A DNA stretch of 64,000 nucleotides. Source: Defluviicoccus sp. GTDB taxonomy: Bacteria > Pseudomonadota > Alphaproteobacteria > Rhodospirillales > Defluviicoccaceae. The notes beneath the pieces are model-generated. The model did not search any database. It saw only the letters and a list, made by a program, of their open reading frames with translations, and had not been told where the DNA came from. Positions within the stretch are counted from its first letter, which is position 1; every line of letters starts with the position of its first letter. The position numbers and the translations under genes were made by a program. Positions 24,646 through 33,394 of this stretch are shown one piece after another. The stretch covers positions 62,001-126,000 of the forward strand of contig JARSSM010000022.1 in assembly GCA_029624735.1 (NCBI GenBank). The letters run 5' to 3'.

Positions 24646-25653
24646 ATGGACGACATCAGGACCGACACGCTACCCGGTAAGACCCAGATCTATGACGGGA
24701 TTCTCGAGACCATCGGCAACACGCCGCTGGTCCGCTTGCGAAAACTCGCCGAAGACACCGGCTGTTTGGCCGACATCTTAGGCAAGTGCGAATTCTTTAA
24801 TCCGCTAAGTTCCGTGAAGGATCGCATCGGCCTGGCCATGGTGCGCGCAGCCGAACGTGACGGGCGCATCGGCGAAGGAACAGTGCTGGTGGAGCCGACC
24901 TCTGGCAACACCGGTATTGCTCTCGCGTTCGTCGCTGCCGTGCGTGGCTATCGGCTGATCCTGACCATGCCGGAAAGCATGTCTCTGGAGCGCCGTAAGA
25001 TGCTCTTGCTGCTCGGCGCCGAGATCGTGCTGACGCCGGCCGCCAAGGGAATGCCAGGTGCCGTCGCCAAGGCCGAAGAAGTCATGCGGTCCACGCCTGG
25101 TGCGGTCATGTTGCAGCAGTTCGCCAATCCAGCGAACCCCGAGATCCATCGCCACACCACCGCCGAGGAGATCTGGTGCGACACCGGTGGGCAGGTTGAC
25201 GTGATCGTATCCGGTGTTGGCACCGGGGGGACAATCACCGGCTGCGGCGAGGTCTTGAAGCAAAGACGGCCGAGCCTTCGCATCGTCGCTGTCGAACCTG
25301 AGGACAGCGCGGTGCTCTCTGGCGGGACACCGGGCCCGCACAAGATTCAAGGGATCGGTGCCGGATTCGTCCCCGCCGTCCTGAACACCGGCATCATCGA
25401 CGAGATCATTCGCATCGGCAATGCAACGGCGGTCAAGACGGCCCGGTACGCCGCGCGGACCGAGGGGTTGCCCGTAGGGATCTCTTCCGGTGCGGCGCTG
25501 GCGGCAGCAATCGAGGTCGGCCGCCGGCCGGAGATGAAGGGCAAGTCGATCGTCGTCATCCTGCCATCGTTCGCCGAACGCTACCTGTCAACGGTGCTGT
25601 TTGAAGGAATTGGCACCGACTTAGACCCTCCAAAGAACACATCCGCTATCTAG
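24646..25653 (+). CDS. cysK: Cysteine synthase (O-acetylserine sulfhydrylase)
   Basis: 335 aa. Fold-type II PLP enzyme: [11 protein letters not shown], the PLP lysine in [11 protein letters not shown] (K58), [12 protein letters not shown], and [15 protein letters not shown]. It makes cysteine from O-acetylserine and sulfide. GGAGG lies a few bases before the ATG. It follows the cysteine dioxygenase by 12 bp and precedes the encapsulin gene; the serine acetyltransferase partner is encoded at 28439. Confidence 0.93.
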   Translation: MDDIRTDTLPGKTQIYDGILETIGNTPLVRLRKLAEDTGCLADILGKCEFFNPLSSVKDRIGLAMVRAAERDGRIGEGTVLVEPTSGNTGIALAFVAAVRGYRLILTMPESMSLERRKMLLLLGAEIVLTPAAKGMPGAVAKAEEVMRSTPGAVMLQQFANPANPEIHRHTTAEEIWCDTGGQVDVIVSGVGTGGTITGCGEVLKQRRPSLRIVAVEPEDSAVLSGGTPGPHKIQGIGAGFVPAVLNTGIIDEIIRIGNATAVKTARYAARTEGLPVGISSGAALAAAIEVGRRPEMKGKSIVVILPSFAERYLSTVLFEGIGTDLDPPKNTSAI

Positions 25654-25746
25654 TTCAACAAAACATGCCTGTGCCCAGCGGGAACATCTGCGCGTTCGCG
25701 TCAGTCTCGCTGTCCAATAATGTTGAAATCAGCAGAGGAAGAACTC

Positions 25747-26664
25747 GTGGCAAGTGATCCCACCACTTATTCGGCCCTAGGAGATGTCGCCGCACGGCAA
25801 CTCGCTAACGCGACCAAGACCGTTCCGCAGCTCTCATCGATTACCCCGCGCTGGCTGGTGCATTGTCTGCAGTGGGTCCCCGTGGAGGCTGGCATTTACC
25901 GCCGCAACCGCGTCAAGGACGCCACCAGTGTTGCCGTCGATTGCTCCGGCAGGGATGAGCGAAGCCTACCGGAAACGTTCGTCGACTACGAAGAAAATCC
26001 GCGCGAGTACATGTTGAGCTCGGTGAACACTGTGCTCGAAGTCCACACCCGCGTCTCAGATCTTTATAGCTCTCCTTATAGTCAGACTGGCGAGCAACTT
26101 CGCCTGACAATTGAGACCATCAAAGAGCGGCAGGAAAGCGAGCTCGTTAACAACGCCGAATATGGCCTGCTCCACAATGTCGCGCCCTCGCAACGGATCG
26201 ATACTCGCAGTGGCCCACCCGCCCCAGATGATTTGGACGAGTTGATCGCGCTCGTCTGGAAGGAGCCGGCATTCTTCCTTGCGCACCCGCGCGCCATCGC
26301 AGCGTTTGGGCGCGAGGCCACCTATCGCGGCGTGCCCCCGCCAACCGTCACCCTGTTTGGATCGCCGTTTCTCACTTGGCGCGGGATCCCGCTGATCCCG
26401 ACCGACAAGCTGCAGATCGTCGATGGCAAGACCGATATCTTGCTCCTGCGAACGGGGGAGGCAAAGCAGGGCGTTGTTGGCCTCTATCAGCCCAATTTGC
26501 CCGGCGAGCAGAGCATGGGCCTTTCGGTCCGCTTCATGGGGATCAACCAGAAGGCGATCGCTGCCTACCTCGTCTCCCTCTACTGCTCCCTCGCAGTCCT
26601 GACCGAAGACGCGCTCGGAGTTCTCACGGATGTCGAGGTGGACAAGTATCATGATTACACCTGA
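25747..26664 (+). CDS. Family 2A encapsulin shell protein (SrpI-like)
   Basis: 305 aa from a GTG with AGAGGAA six bases upstream. It opens with the family 2A signature ALGDVAARQLANATKTVPQL, then ITPRWLVHCLQWVPVEAGIYR. These HK97-fold shell proteins assemble into icosahedral cytoplasmic nanocompartments and correspond to SrpI of cyanobacteria and the mycobacterial major membrane protein I. A cyclic-nucleotide-binding insertion, which marks family 2B, is absent. Its 3' end overlaps the cysteine desulfurase gene by 14 bp, the known cargo pairing for family 2A. A start at 25720 is possible but lacks a ribosome site. Confidence 0.92.
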   Translation: MASDPTTYSALGDVAARQLANATKTVPQLSSITPRWLVHCLQWVPVEAGIYRRNRVKDATSVAVDCSGRDERSLPETFVDYEENPREYMLSSVNTVLEVHTRVSDLYSSPYSQTGEQLRLTIETIKERQESELVNNAEYGLLHNVAPSQRIDTRSGPPAPDDLDELIALVWKEPAFFLAHPRAIAAFGREATYRGVPPPTVTLFGSPFLTWRGIPLIPTDKLQIVDGKTDILLLRTGEAKQGVVGLYQPNLPGEQSMGLSVRFMGINQKAIAAYLVSLYCSLAVLTEDALGVLTDVEVDKYHDYT

Positions 26665-28408
26665 TTTCCTGCGGCCCGCTGCGCCGTCACAGGCAACGTC
26701 TCCCGAAGGCGATGTTGCGGCGGCCGTCGAGGCAGCTGCCAGCGCGCTCGCGTCGTTGCCGGATCCGCAGCTCCTGACGCGCATGGCGAACGCAATGTTT
26801 GCCGCCTCGCCGGGTGCGGGGCTGGTAAGCAACGCCTCACCGGAAGCGGCGGCCGATGCCGCCGCCGCACCGGCACCTCTGCCTGGGTCTGTAGCGCCAT
26901 TGTCGCTGGACGGCATTGCGCACGGAACAGGTGCACCGTACCCATCCCTCGGCGGGGCATCGATCGCCCCGCCCTTCCCCGGCGCCATTCCGGTGCCGGG
27001 TGAAGCCGAGCTCCAAGCGCTCGTGGCCAAGCTCGCAAATCCAAGGCTTCCGGCAGCGTCTGGCGCGATCGACTCTTCCTATTATTTCCTGGCCAGTGCC
27101 CTGCCGGTGCCATCGGGGGGCCGGCCATCCGGGACCGGGGCATTCGCCGATGTTCCAGCCCTCGCCACGACTCCGCATCCCCCCTTCGATGTCATGGCGG
27201 TCAGACGGGATTTCCCAATCCTTCACGAGCATGTGCACGGCCGACCGCTGATCTGGTTTGACAACGCCGCCACCACTCAGAAACCGCGTGCGGTCATCGA
27301 GCGCTTGGAACATTTCTACCAGCACGAGAACTCAAACATTCATCGTGGGGCACATCAACTCGCAGCCCGAGCCACCGACGCCTATGAGAATGCCCGAGAG
27401 AAGGTCCGCCGCTTCCTGAACGCATCCTCGGCCGAGGAGATCGTCTTCGTTCGCGGTGCGACCGAAGCAATCAACCTCGTAGCGCAGAGTTGGGGCCGAC
27501 AGAATATCGGTGAGGGCGATGAGATCGTCATCACCTGGCTGGAGCATCACGCCAACATCGTGCCGTGGCAGCAGTTGTGCGCGGAGAAGGGTGCGCGGCT
27601 CAGGGTCGTTCCCGTTGATGATCACGGCCAAGTGCTGCTCGATCGCTACGAGCGGCTCCTTGGGCCGCGCACGCGGCTTGTGGCACTGACCCAGGTCTCA
27701 AATGCGCTCGGCACCATCACGCCGGCACGACAGATGGTCGAGATGGCTCGCCGGTACGGGGCGCGTGTCCTCGTCGATGGTGCCCAGGCGGTGCCACACA
27801 TGGCGATCGACGTGCAGAGCCTGGACTGCGACTGGTACGCTTTCTCCGGTCATAAGATCTTCGGACCAACGGGGATCGGCGGCCTCTACGGCAAGGCGCC
27901 TGTGCTCGAGGCCATGCCGCCCTGGCAGGGCGGCGGCAACATGATCCGCGACGTGACTTTCGAGAAAACCGACTATCAACCGGCGCCGGCCCGCTTTGAG
28001 GCCGGAACGGGAAATATTGCCGACGCTGCCGGCCTCGCCGCTGCGATCGACTATCTCCAGCAGGTTGGCCTGGAGACCATCAGCCGTTACGAGCACGAAC
28101 TGCTCCTCCATGCGACGCGGTTGCTCACCAACGTCCCCGGCTTGCGCCTGATCGGAACCGCAAGCGAGAAGGCGGCCGTTCTTTCCTTCGTGCTTGCCGG
28201 CTTCCGCAGCGAAGACGTCGGCGAGGCGCTTGACCGCGAAGGCATCGCGGTCCGGGCTGGCCACCACTGCGCCCAGCCCACCCTGCGGCGCTTTGGCGTC
28301 GAGAGCACCGTTCGCGTATCGCTCGCGTTCTACAACACCTTCGCCGAAATCGACACGCTGGCCGCGGCATTGTGGCGCATTCGCAGCCAAACCCCGCGGA
28401 TCGGATGA
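26651..28408 (+). CDS. SufS-type cysteine desulfurase with N-terminal encapsulin cargo domain
   Basis: 585 aa. Residues ~1-178 are Ala/Pro/Gly-rich and probably disordered, with short amphipathic segments (LASLPDPQLLTRMANAMF and AELQALVAKLANPRLP), as in cargo enzymes of family 2A encapsulins. Residues 179-585 form a group II cysteine desulfurase: FDNAATTQKP, PLP lysine K402 in AFSGHKIFGP, and catalytic C540 in RAGHHCAQP. It frees sulfur from cysteine as persulfide, here most likely within the shell. Unlike a housekeeping SufS there are no suf scaffold genes nearby. Confidence 0.93.
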   Translation: MITPDFLRPAAPSQATSPEGDVAAAVEAAASALASLPDPQLLTRMANAMFAASPGAGLVSNASPEAAADAAAAPAPLPGSVAPLSLDGIAHGTGAPYPSLGGASIAPPFPGAIPVPGEAELQALVAKLANPRLPAASGAIDSSYYFLASALPVPSGGRPSGTGAFADVPALATTPHPPFDVMAVRRDFPILHEHVHGRPLIWFDNAATTQKPRAVIERLEHFYQHENSNIHRGAHQLAARATDAYENAREKVRRFLNASSAEEIVFVRGATEAINLVAQSWGRQNIGEGDEIVITWLEHHANIVPWQQLCAEKGARLRVVPVDDHGQVLLDRYERLLGPRTRLVALTQVSNALGTITPARQMVEMARRYGARVLVDGAQAVPHMAIDVQSLDCDWYAFSGHKIFGPTGIGGLYGKAPVLEAMPPWQGGGNMIRDVTFEKTDYQPAPARFEAGTGNIADAAGLAAAIDYLQQVGLETISRYEHELLLHATRLLTNVPGLRLIGTASEKAAVLSFVLAGFRSEDVGEALDREGIAVRAGHHCAQPTLRRFGVESTVRVSLAFYNTFAEIDTLAAALWRIRSQTPRIG

Positions 28409-28438
28409 CTCAGGTCCTTGTCAGGAAACGAAACGCCA

Positions 28439-29320
28439 ATGCTGCGCTCCACCCTTGGCCATCTGGCGCTCGTCTCCGGACGTGCCCCAGGCTATCGCCC
28501 GCAAGAAGACGGGCAGAACGAAAAGCTCTGGACGCGGCTGCGCCAGGAAGCCGAAGACGCCGTCGCCCGCGAACCAAGGCTGGCACGGTTGTTCTTTGAT
28601 TCAATTCTCAACCAGTCATCGTTTGAACATGCGGTCTTTCATCGCATCGCGGCCCGGCTCCACAATGATGTCGCCCCCCTCGCGCAACTGACCGAGGTCT
28701 TTCGCAAGGCGCTCTCCGCCGATGCCGCGATCGGTGAGGCCTTGAGCGCCGACATCGCGGCGGTGGTGGAGCGGGATCCCGCCTGCGACCGCTTCATCGA
28801 ACCCTTCCTTTACTTCAAGGGATTCCACGCCATCCAGACCCATCGCGTGGCGCACTGGCTGTGGCACAACAACCATCGCGACTTCGCGCTCTACCTGCAG
28901 AGCCGATCGTCCGACGTCTTCCAGACCGACATCCACCCCGAAGCGCGTTTCGGACGCGGCATCTTCCTCGATCATGCGACCGGTCTGGTCGTCGGCGCCA
29001 CCGCCGTCATCGAGGACGAGGTGTCTCTGTTGCAGAACGTCACCTTGGGCGGCACCGGCAAGGAAAGCGGCGAGCGGCACCCGAAAATCAGGCGCGGGGC
29101 GATGATCGGTGCCGGCGCGAAAATCCTCGGCAACATCGAGGTCGGCAGCTGCGCCCGGGTCGCTGCAGGATCGGTGGTGCTTCGCCCCGTCCCAGCGAAC
29201 GCGACGGTCGCGGGCGTACCGGCGCGGGTCGTCGGCACTGCTGGCTGCTCTGAGCCCGCCCGAACGATGGACCAGATCCTGAACGATCTGTCCTACGACT
29301 CCTTCAACTACACGATTTGA
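28439..29320 (+). CDS. cysE: Serine O-acetyltransferase
   Basis: 293 aa. The N-terminal helical domain is followed by the left-handed beta-helix of hexapeptide repeats (FGRGIFLDHATGLVVGATAVIED, then GAMIGAGAKILGNIEVG). The active-site motif is DIHPEARFG...DHATG. It makes O-acetylserine, the substrate of CysK and of sulfhydrylases. The long C-terminal tail ends SYDSFNYTI; its terminal Ile is the kind used by CysE to dock CysK. ATG 28439 has AGGAA upstream. It lies 30 bp after the desulfurase, in the same operon. Confidence 0.92.
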   Translation: MLRSTLGHLALVSGRAPGYRPQEDGQNEKLWTRLRQEAEDAVAREPRLARLFFDSILNQSSFEHAVFHRIAARLHNDVAPLAQLTEVFRKALSADAAIGEALSADIAAVVERDPACDRFIEPFLYFKGFHAIQTHRVAHWLWHNNHRDFALYLQSRSSDVFQTDIHPEARFGRGIFLDHATGLVVGATAVIEDEVSLLQNVTLGGTGKESGERHPKIRRGAMIGAGAKILGNIEVGSCARVAAGSVVLRPVPANATVAGVPARVVGTAGCSEPARTMDQILNDLSYDSFNYTI

Positions 29321-29331
29321 GGAGGCAAGCC

Positions 29332-30663
29332 GTGAGCTTCACAAACGCGCATCCAGAAACCCTGGCCTTGCACGCTGGCTACCGCGCTGACCCGGCAACC
29401 GGCGCCGTCGCGGTGCCGATCTATCAGACGACGTCTTATCAGTTTCAGCATACCGAGCATGCCGCCAATCTGTTTGCGTTGAAGGAACTCGGGAACATCT
29501 ACACACGGATCATGAATCCCACGACCGACGTCCTCGAAAAGCGAATTGCAGCGCTGGAGGGTGGCGTTGCGGCACTTGGCGTCGCGTCGGGTCAGGCAGC
29601 TTCGGCAGTGGCCATTCAGAACCTCGCCGTTGCCGGCGACAACATCGTGAGTTCGACCGATCTCTACGGCGGCACCTGGAACCTCTTCGCCAACACGCTG
29701 AAGCAGCAAGGCATTGAGGTGCGGTTTGTCGATCCTGTGGACCCTGAAAACTTCCGCCGCGCCACCGATGCCCGCACCCGTGCCTACTACGCCGAGACGC
29801 TGCCCAATCCCAAGCTAACGGTCTTTCCGATCGCCGAAGTCGCGGCGATCGGGCGCCCGCTCGGCATTCCGCTGATTGTCGACAACACGGCAGCGCCAAT
29901 TCTGGCCCGGCCGTTCGATCACGGCGCAGCGATCATCGTCTACTCCACAACCAAGTATCTCGGCGGCCACGGCACGTCGATCGGCGGGGTTATTGTCGAT
30001 GGCGGCAACTTCGACTGGGCAGCGCACCCTGAACGCCAGCCGCTCCTGAACACCCCCGATCCCAGCTATCATGGTGCGGTGTGGGTCGAAGCAGTCAAGC
30101 CATTGGGTCCCATCGCCTACATCATCAAGGCACGGGTCACCCTGCTGCGCGACCTTGGGCCGGCGCTCAGTCCGTTCAATGCCTTCCAGGTCATCCAGGG
30201 CATCGAGACGTTGGCGCTGCGCATTCAACGCCACAGCGAAAACGCTCAAGCAGTTGCCGAGTTTCTGACGGCCCAACCGCAGGTGAAGCGGGTTGTCTAT
30301 CCAAGCCTGCACAAGGGCGAGCAGCGGCGGCGGGCGGAGACGTACCTCAAAGGCGGTTTCGGCGGCCTCATCGTCTTCGAGTTGGAAGGGGGGCGCGAAG
30401 CGGGCCGCCGATTCATCGACGCGCTGCAGCTCTTCTACCACGTCGCCAACATCGGCGATGCGCGTTCCCTCGCCATTCACCCGGCGACGACGACGCACTC
30501 ACAGCTCGACGAAACTGAACAGTTGAAAAGCGGTGTTGGCGAAGGTGACGTGCGGCTGTCGATCGGCATCGAGCACATCGACGACATCATCGCCGATCTC
30601 GACCATGCCCTCGCCGCCGTCGCGGTAGTTACGGCCGCCGCGCCAAGCCGATGGCCTATGTCA
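29332..30663 (+). CDS. metY: O-acetylhomoserine/O-acetylserine sulfhydrylase
   Basis: About 443 aa from a GTG preceded by GGAGG. Cys/Met PLP family with ETLALHAGYRADPATGAVAVPIYQTTSYQF, GVASGQAASAVA and the PLP lysine in YSTTKYLGGHGT (K208). Length and the internal insertion (ERQPLLNTPDPSYHG) match the MetY subfamily, which makes homocysteine (or cysteine) directly from sulfide. It follows cysE by 11 bp and is the last intact gene of the island. The frame closes at the TGA just after 30660. Confidence 0.9.
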
Positions 30664-30815
30664 TGAACGGCCCGCGCCAGCGCGACTAGAGCCCGGCGTC
30701 GGACGGCTATCTCGCTTCGATCGCCGACGGCTACCGCGACTTCGGCTTCGAGGATCTGGCTCCCTTGCGCGCGGCGCAGGCCGATGCGATTACCCTGGCT
30801 CGCCGCGACGGTTGA
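30651..30815 (+). pseudogene. Remnant of a gamma-glutamylcyclotransferase-like (AIG2/ChaC-type) gene
   Basis: One frame reads MAYVMNGPRQRD, an in-frame TAG (30687-30689), then SPASDGYLASIADGYRDFGFEDL up to TGA at 30813. The pattern Y-L-A-x-I-x-x-G-Y-R-D-F-G-F is characteristic of the C-terminal end of gamma-glutamylcyclotransferase-like proteins. The catalytic N-terminal part is missing, so this is a 3' fragment with a nonsense codon. Confidence 0.55.
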
Positions 30816-30829
30816 TTGGCAGGCATCGT

Positions 30830-31005
30830 TCACGATACTGCGAACTCGCCCGCCACCGCATCCGGCGCCACCTTCGCCTTGAAATCCGCCGTGAACCGAC
30901 GCCGCGTTCTCATCGCGTATCCCTCCGTCATCCGGCGGAATACACCTCAACCCCCTGTCCGATTTCCCGGGGCCACCTCAGAGCGCCACCGCCCAATTGG
31001 GCCGA
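30830..31005 (-). pseudogene. IS3-family element relic: terminal repeat and start of orfA
   Basis: On the minus strand a TGAGGTGGCCCCGGGAAATC-type terminus (near 30980-30961) is followed by an ORF from 30913: MRTRRRFTADFKAKVAPDAV, stopping at 30830. R-R-R-F-T-x-D-F-K-A-K-V-A is the N-terminus of IS3-family OrfA (HTH) proteins. Everything downstream, including OrfB, is gone. It abuts the degenerate kdp-leader copy, suggesting this spot has repeatedly been a rearrangement junction. Confidence 0.6.
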
Positions 31006-31226
31006 CGCTGTATATGAGATTCCTATGCGATGGGGCTCCCTTCCGCATCGTTTCCTTACGCGGGCTCATGCCATCGTCGGGTGAAACGAAGGCGGGCTCG
31101 TGATGCTCGATGTCCTTGCTCTGGCTGCTATCGCCGCGGCGTTCACGGCCACTTAAGCCTACGCGTACCGGTGCGAAGGGCTGTGAGCGATCCCATGCTG
31201 ATCGATTACGTGCTAGGCGGCGGGGC
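31001..31226 (+). repeat. Degenerate upstream copy of the kdp leader
   Basis: This 226-bp stretch matches 33169-33394 base for base at a constant offset of 2168 bp without indels, with only a scatter of substitutions. In this copy the ribosome site AAGGAGGG has become AAGGCGGG and the 27-aa ORF is cut short by TAA after 17 codons; the kdpF homology ends after ~15 codons. The non-coding part (31011-31080) is almost unchanged. It now lies ~100 bp upstream of the CorA-like gene. Confidence 0.9.
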
Positions 31227-31325
31227 ACGGGGATTGGGGTAAGCGATTTGCCGACGTTACGGCTGCTGAGCCTGCGGTTCGCGAGTTAAGCTGCGTGGAG
31301 ACGGGTGTCGGGAGTATGAGGACGC

Positions 31326-33023
31326 ATGGACGCCGCAGATGAACAAAAGGCCGTAGCCGACCAAAAGATTGTCGATTGCTTCCGCCAGATCCTGTTCTGG
31401 CCCCTGCAACTGATGCAGATCCGGCCAAGCCCCCTGAGCCCCGAGCGCTGGACACTGCTTGAAAACGCCCGGCCGTCTTGCCCCTGGCAGCCTGAGCCCG
31501 AGGCGTTTAGCCCCAACCCTGAGCAGTTTCGCGAACGCCATTACATCGAGTTCATCACCTTCCTGCCCTACGTGCAGCGGTTGCTCTACGGCGAAGGCGG
31601 AGGGCCACAGGCGACGCTACATGGTCGCTCGCCGATTCGCGTCTTCCGCCGGCGTGACGTTACCCATGCCCAACTCGTTTTCCCGGGCGATGATGCGGTG
31701 CTGCGCCTCGAAGTCGCCCGGTGTGAACTTCTCTTTTTCTACGATCTCGACATCGTCATTCTGGTCGTGGAAACCCGCGGCGACGGTCTCACTCTGCAGC
31801 GTGCCCAGGAGGTGATGTTCCGGTTCGGCCGCGCCTACCCCCATTTCTGGCACGCCGACGGCCGGCCATCAAACTGCATGAAGCGCGTCGCTTGGCTCGC
31901 AGCCGACGGGTCGGAATTGGCGGCCTCCGATTATGAATGCCGGGAACGCTACTTGAGGTTCGTCTCCTCGCACCGCGCGCCCTGCATCGCCTCTCACTGG
32001 GAGTTCCTGCTCGATCCGCTGGTTCCGCACTACTCAGATAAGCAGGGGCCACTGCGCGTGCGGCAGCTCGAATACCATCGGATGCCGCTCATGGCCTATC
32101 TTGCCGTCGACGACATGCAAAAGCTTACCCGCGCTGACTTTATTCGCCTCGGCCTGGTGACACATCCTGGCGATTCCACGGCATTGCCCTTTGCCAGCGG
32201 CTACCTCGACGACTTCGAGCGCCGCTTCTGTTATGACCGCTTCCATGACAGCCGCGCGAGCCGGCTGGCGAGCGACACCCGCCTCATGTGCTGCGGTCAC
32301 GCCTTCGTCATGGTCGGCAATAACGGCTACCCCTTCTTTGGCGATACGGAAACCGGTCTCGCCGCGCAATTCGACCATCCCTACTTTGTGCTCGGCCTGG
32401 TCGCGCACATGCACAAGGCGACGCTGCTAATGCTGCGCGACCGCTTGAACGGCGCGGTCAATCAGCTTGACCTGGGCAATGTCAACTCGATCAAGGCCTT
32501 CAAGCGCAGCATTCGCAACACCATGGAGGTCTTTCTGCGCTTCACCCATCGCTACTGGTTCCGGGAGATCTCGATACAGGTGCAAGCACGCGACCTGTTT
32601 CATCTTTGGCGCAATCACCTCAGCACAGAGGAGTTGTACACGGAGGTGCGTCAGGAAGTTCACGACATGAGCACCTACTTGGACAGCGACGGACTCAGAC
32701 GTCAGGCCGATACGGTTCTCAGGCTGACCGTTGTCACCGTGTTCGGCCTGATCGGGACATTCGCGTCGGGCATCCTGGGAATGAACATCTTCGACGAAAC
32801 CGGCCATCCGCCTCTCGTCAAGTTACTCATTTTCTTGGTGGTGGCCGTCCCGGCAACGCTGCTGATACTGTACACTGTGACCAAGTCTAAGCCGCTATCC
32901 GACTTCCTTGACGCGTTGTCCGACGAGCGCATCGGCCTTCCTGCAAAGTTTGCCGCTTTGGCCGATGTCTGGCGACGCAGGGTGCGGGCCTCGCCTGGAG
33001 CGGGAGACCGGGACGGCGCTTGA
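31326..33023 (+). CDS. CorA-like membrane transporter protein
   Basis: 565 aa. A long cytoplasmic N-terminal region (~450 residues) is followed by two C-terminal transmembrane helices (about 460-490 and 500-522). The CorA signature GMN (GILGMNIFDE, near residue 485) sits at the end of the first helix. CorA proteins are pentameric Mg2+ channels, normally ~320 aa; this one is much longer and its N-terminal domain is divergent, so the transported ion is uncertain. It lies between two copies of the kdp leader, which suggests a link to K+ or cation homeostasis. Confidence 0.75.
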   Translation: MDAADEQKAVADQKIVDCFRQILFWPLQLMQIRPSPLSPERWTLLENARPSCPWQPEPEAFSPNPEQFRERHYIEFITFLPYVQRLLYGEGGGPQATLHGRSPIRVFRRRDVTHAQLVFPGDDAVLRLEVARCELLFFYDLDIVILVVETRGDGLTLQRAQEVMFRFGRAYPHFWHADGRPSNCMKRVAWLAADGSELAASDYECRERYLRFVSSHRAPCIASHWEFLLDPLVPHYSDKQGPLRVRQLEYHRMPLMAYLAVDDMQKLTRADFIRLGLVTHPGDSTALPFASGYLDDFERRFCYDRFHDSRASRLASDTRLMCCGHAFVMVGNNGYPFFGDTETGLAAQFDHPYFVLGLVAHMHKATLLMLRDRLNGAVNQLDLGNVNSIKAFKRSIRNTMEVFLRFTHRYWFREISIQVQARDLFHLWRNHLSTEELYTEVRQEVHDMSTYLDSDGLRRQADTVLRLTVVTVFGLIGTFASGILGMNIFDETGHPPLVKLLIFLVVAVPATLLILYTVTKSKPLSDFLDALSDERIGLPAKFAALADVWRRRVRASPGAGDRDGA

Positions 33024-33168
33024 TGGGCGGGCTGTGCGACGACCATCGACACTGCGGTGGCGGACCGCGTGTCAAGCACAACCGTTTTTGTCTTTCTTGA
33101 GCGATCGCGGACGCAGCGGCGGCCGGAAATGAGGCTGCCTTCAGCATAGGCCGTCCTCATCCCATTGG

Positions 33169-33394
33169 CGCGACGCCGTATATGAGATTCCTATGCGATG
33201 GGGCTCCTTTCCGCATCGTTTCCTTACGCGGGCTCATGCCATCGTCGGGTGAAACAAAGGAGGGCTCGTGATGCTCGATGTCCTTGCTCTGGCTGCTATC
33301 GCCGCGGCATTCGCGGCAACCGCAGCCTATGCGTACCTGTGTGAACGGCTGTGAGCGATCCCATGCTGATCGATTACGTGCTTGGCGGCGGGGT
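33169..33394 (+). repeat. Intact kdp leader (downstream copy of the direct repeat)
   Basis: Counterpart of 31001-31226. It contains a conserved untranslated segment (33179-33250), with possible pairing of ATGCG/CGCAT and of GCGATGG with CCATCG. The intact ribosome site AAAGGAGGG, the 27-aa ORF and the start of kdpF follow. The conservation of the untranslated part between copies hints at a regulatory role (promoter, KdpE site or RNA element), which is not proven. Confidence 0.85.
33271..33354 (+). CDS. 27-aa hydrophobic small protein ahead of kdpF
   Basis: Starts MLDVLALAAIAAAFAATAAY and ends AYLCERL: a single membrane-spanning segment with a short charged tail. The ribosome site AAAGGAGGG is strong, 6 bp before the ATG. 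Its stop overlaps the possible GTG start of kdpF. Similar tiny membrane proteins are found at the head of kdp operons in other Proteobacteria. The function is unknown; an accessory role at the Kdp complex is plausible. Confidence 0.6.
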   Translation: MLDVLALAAIAAAFAATAAYAYLCERL

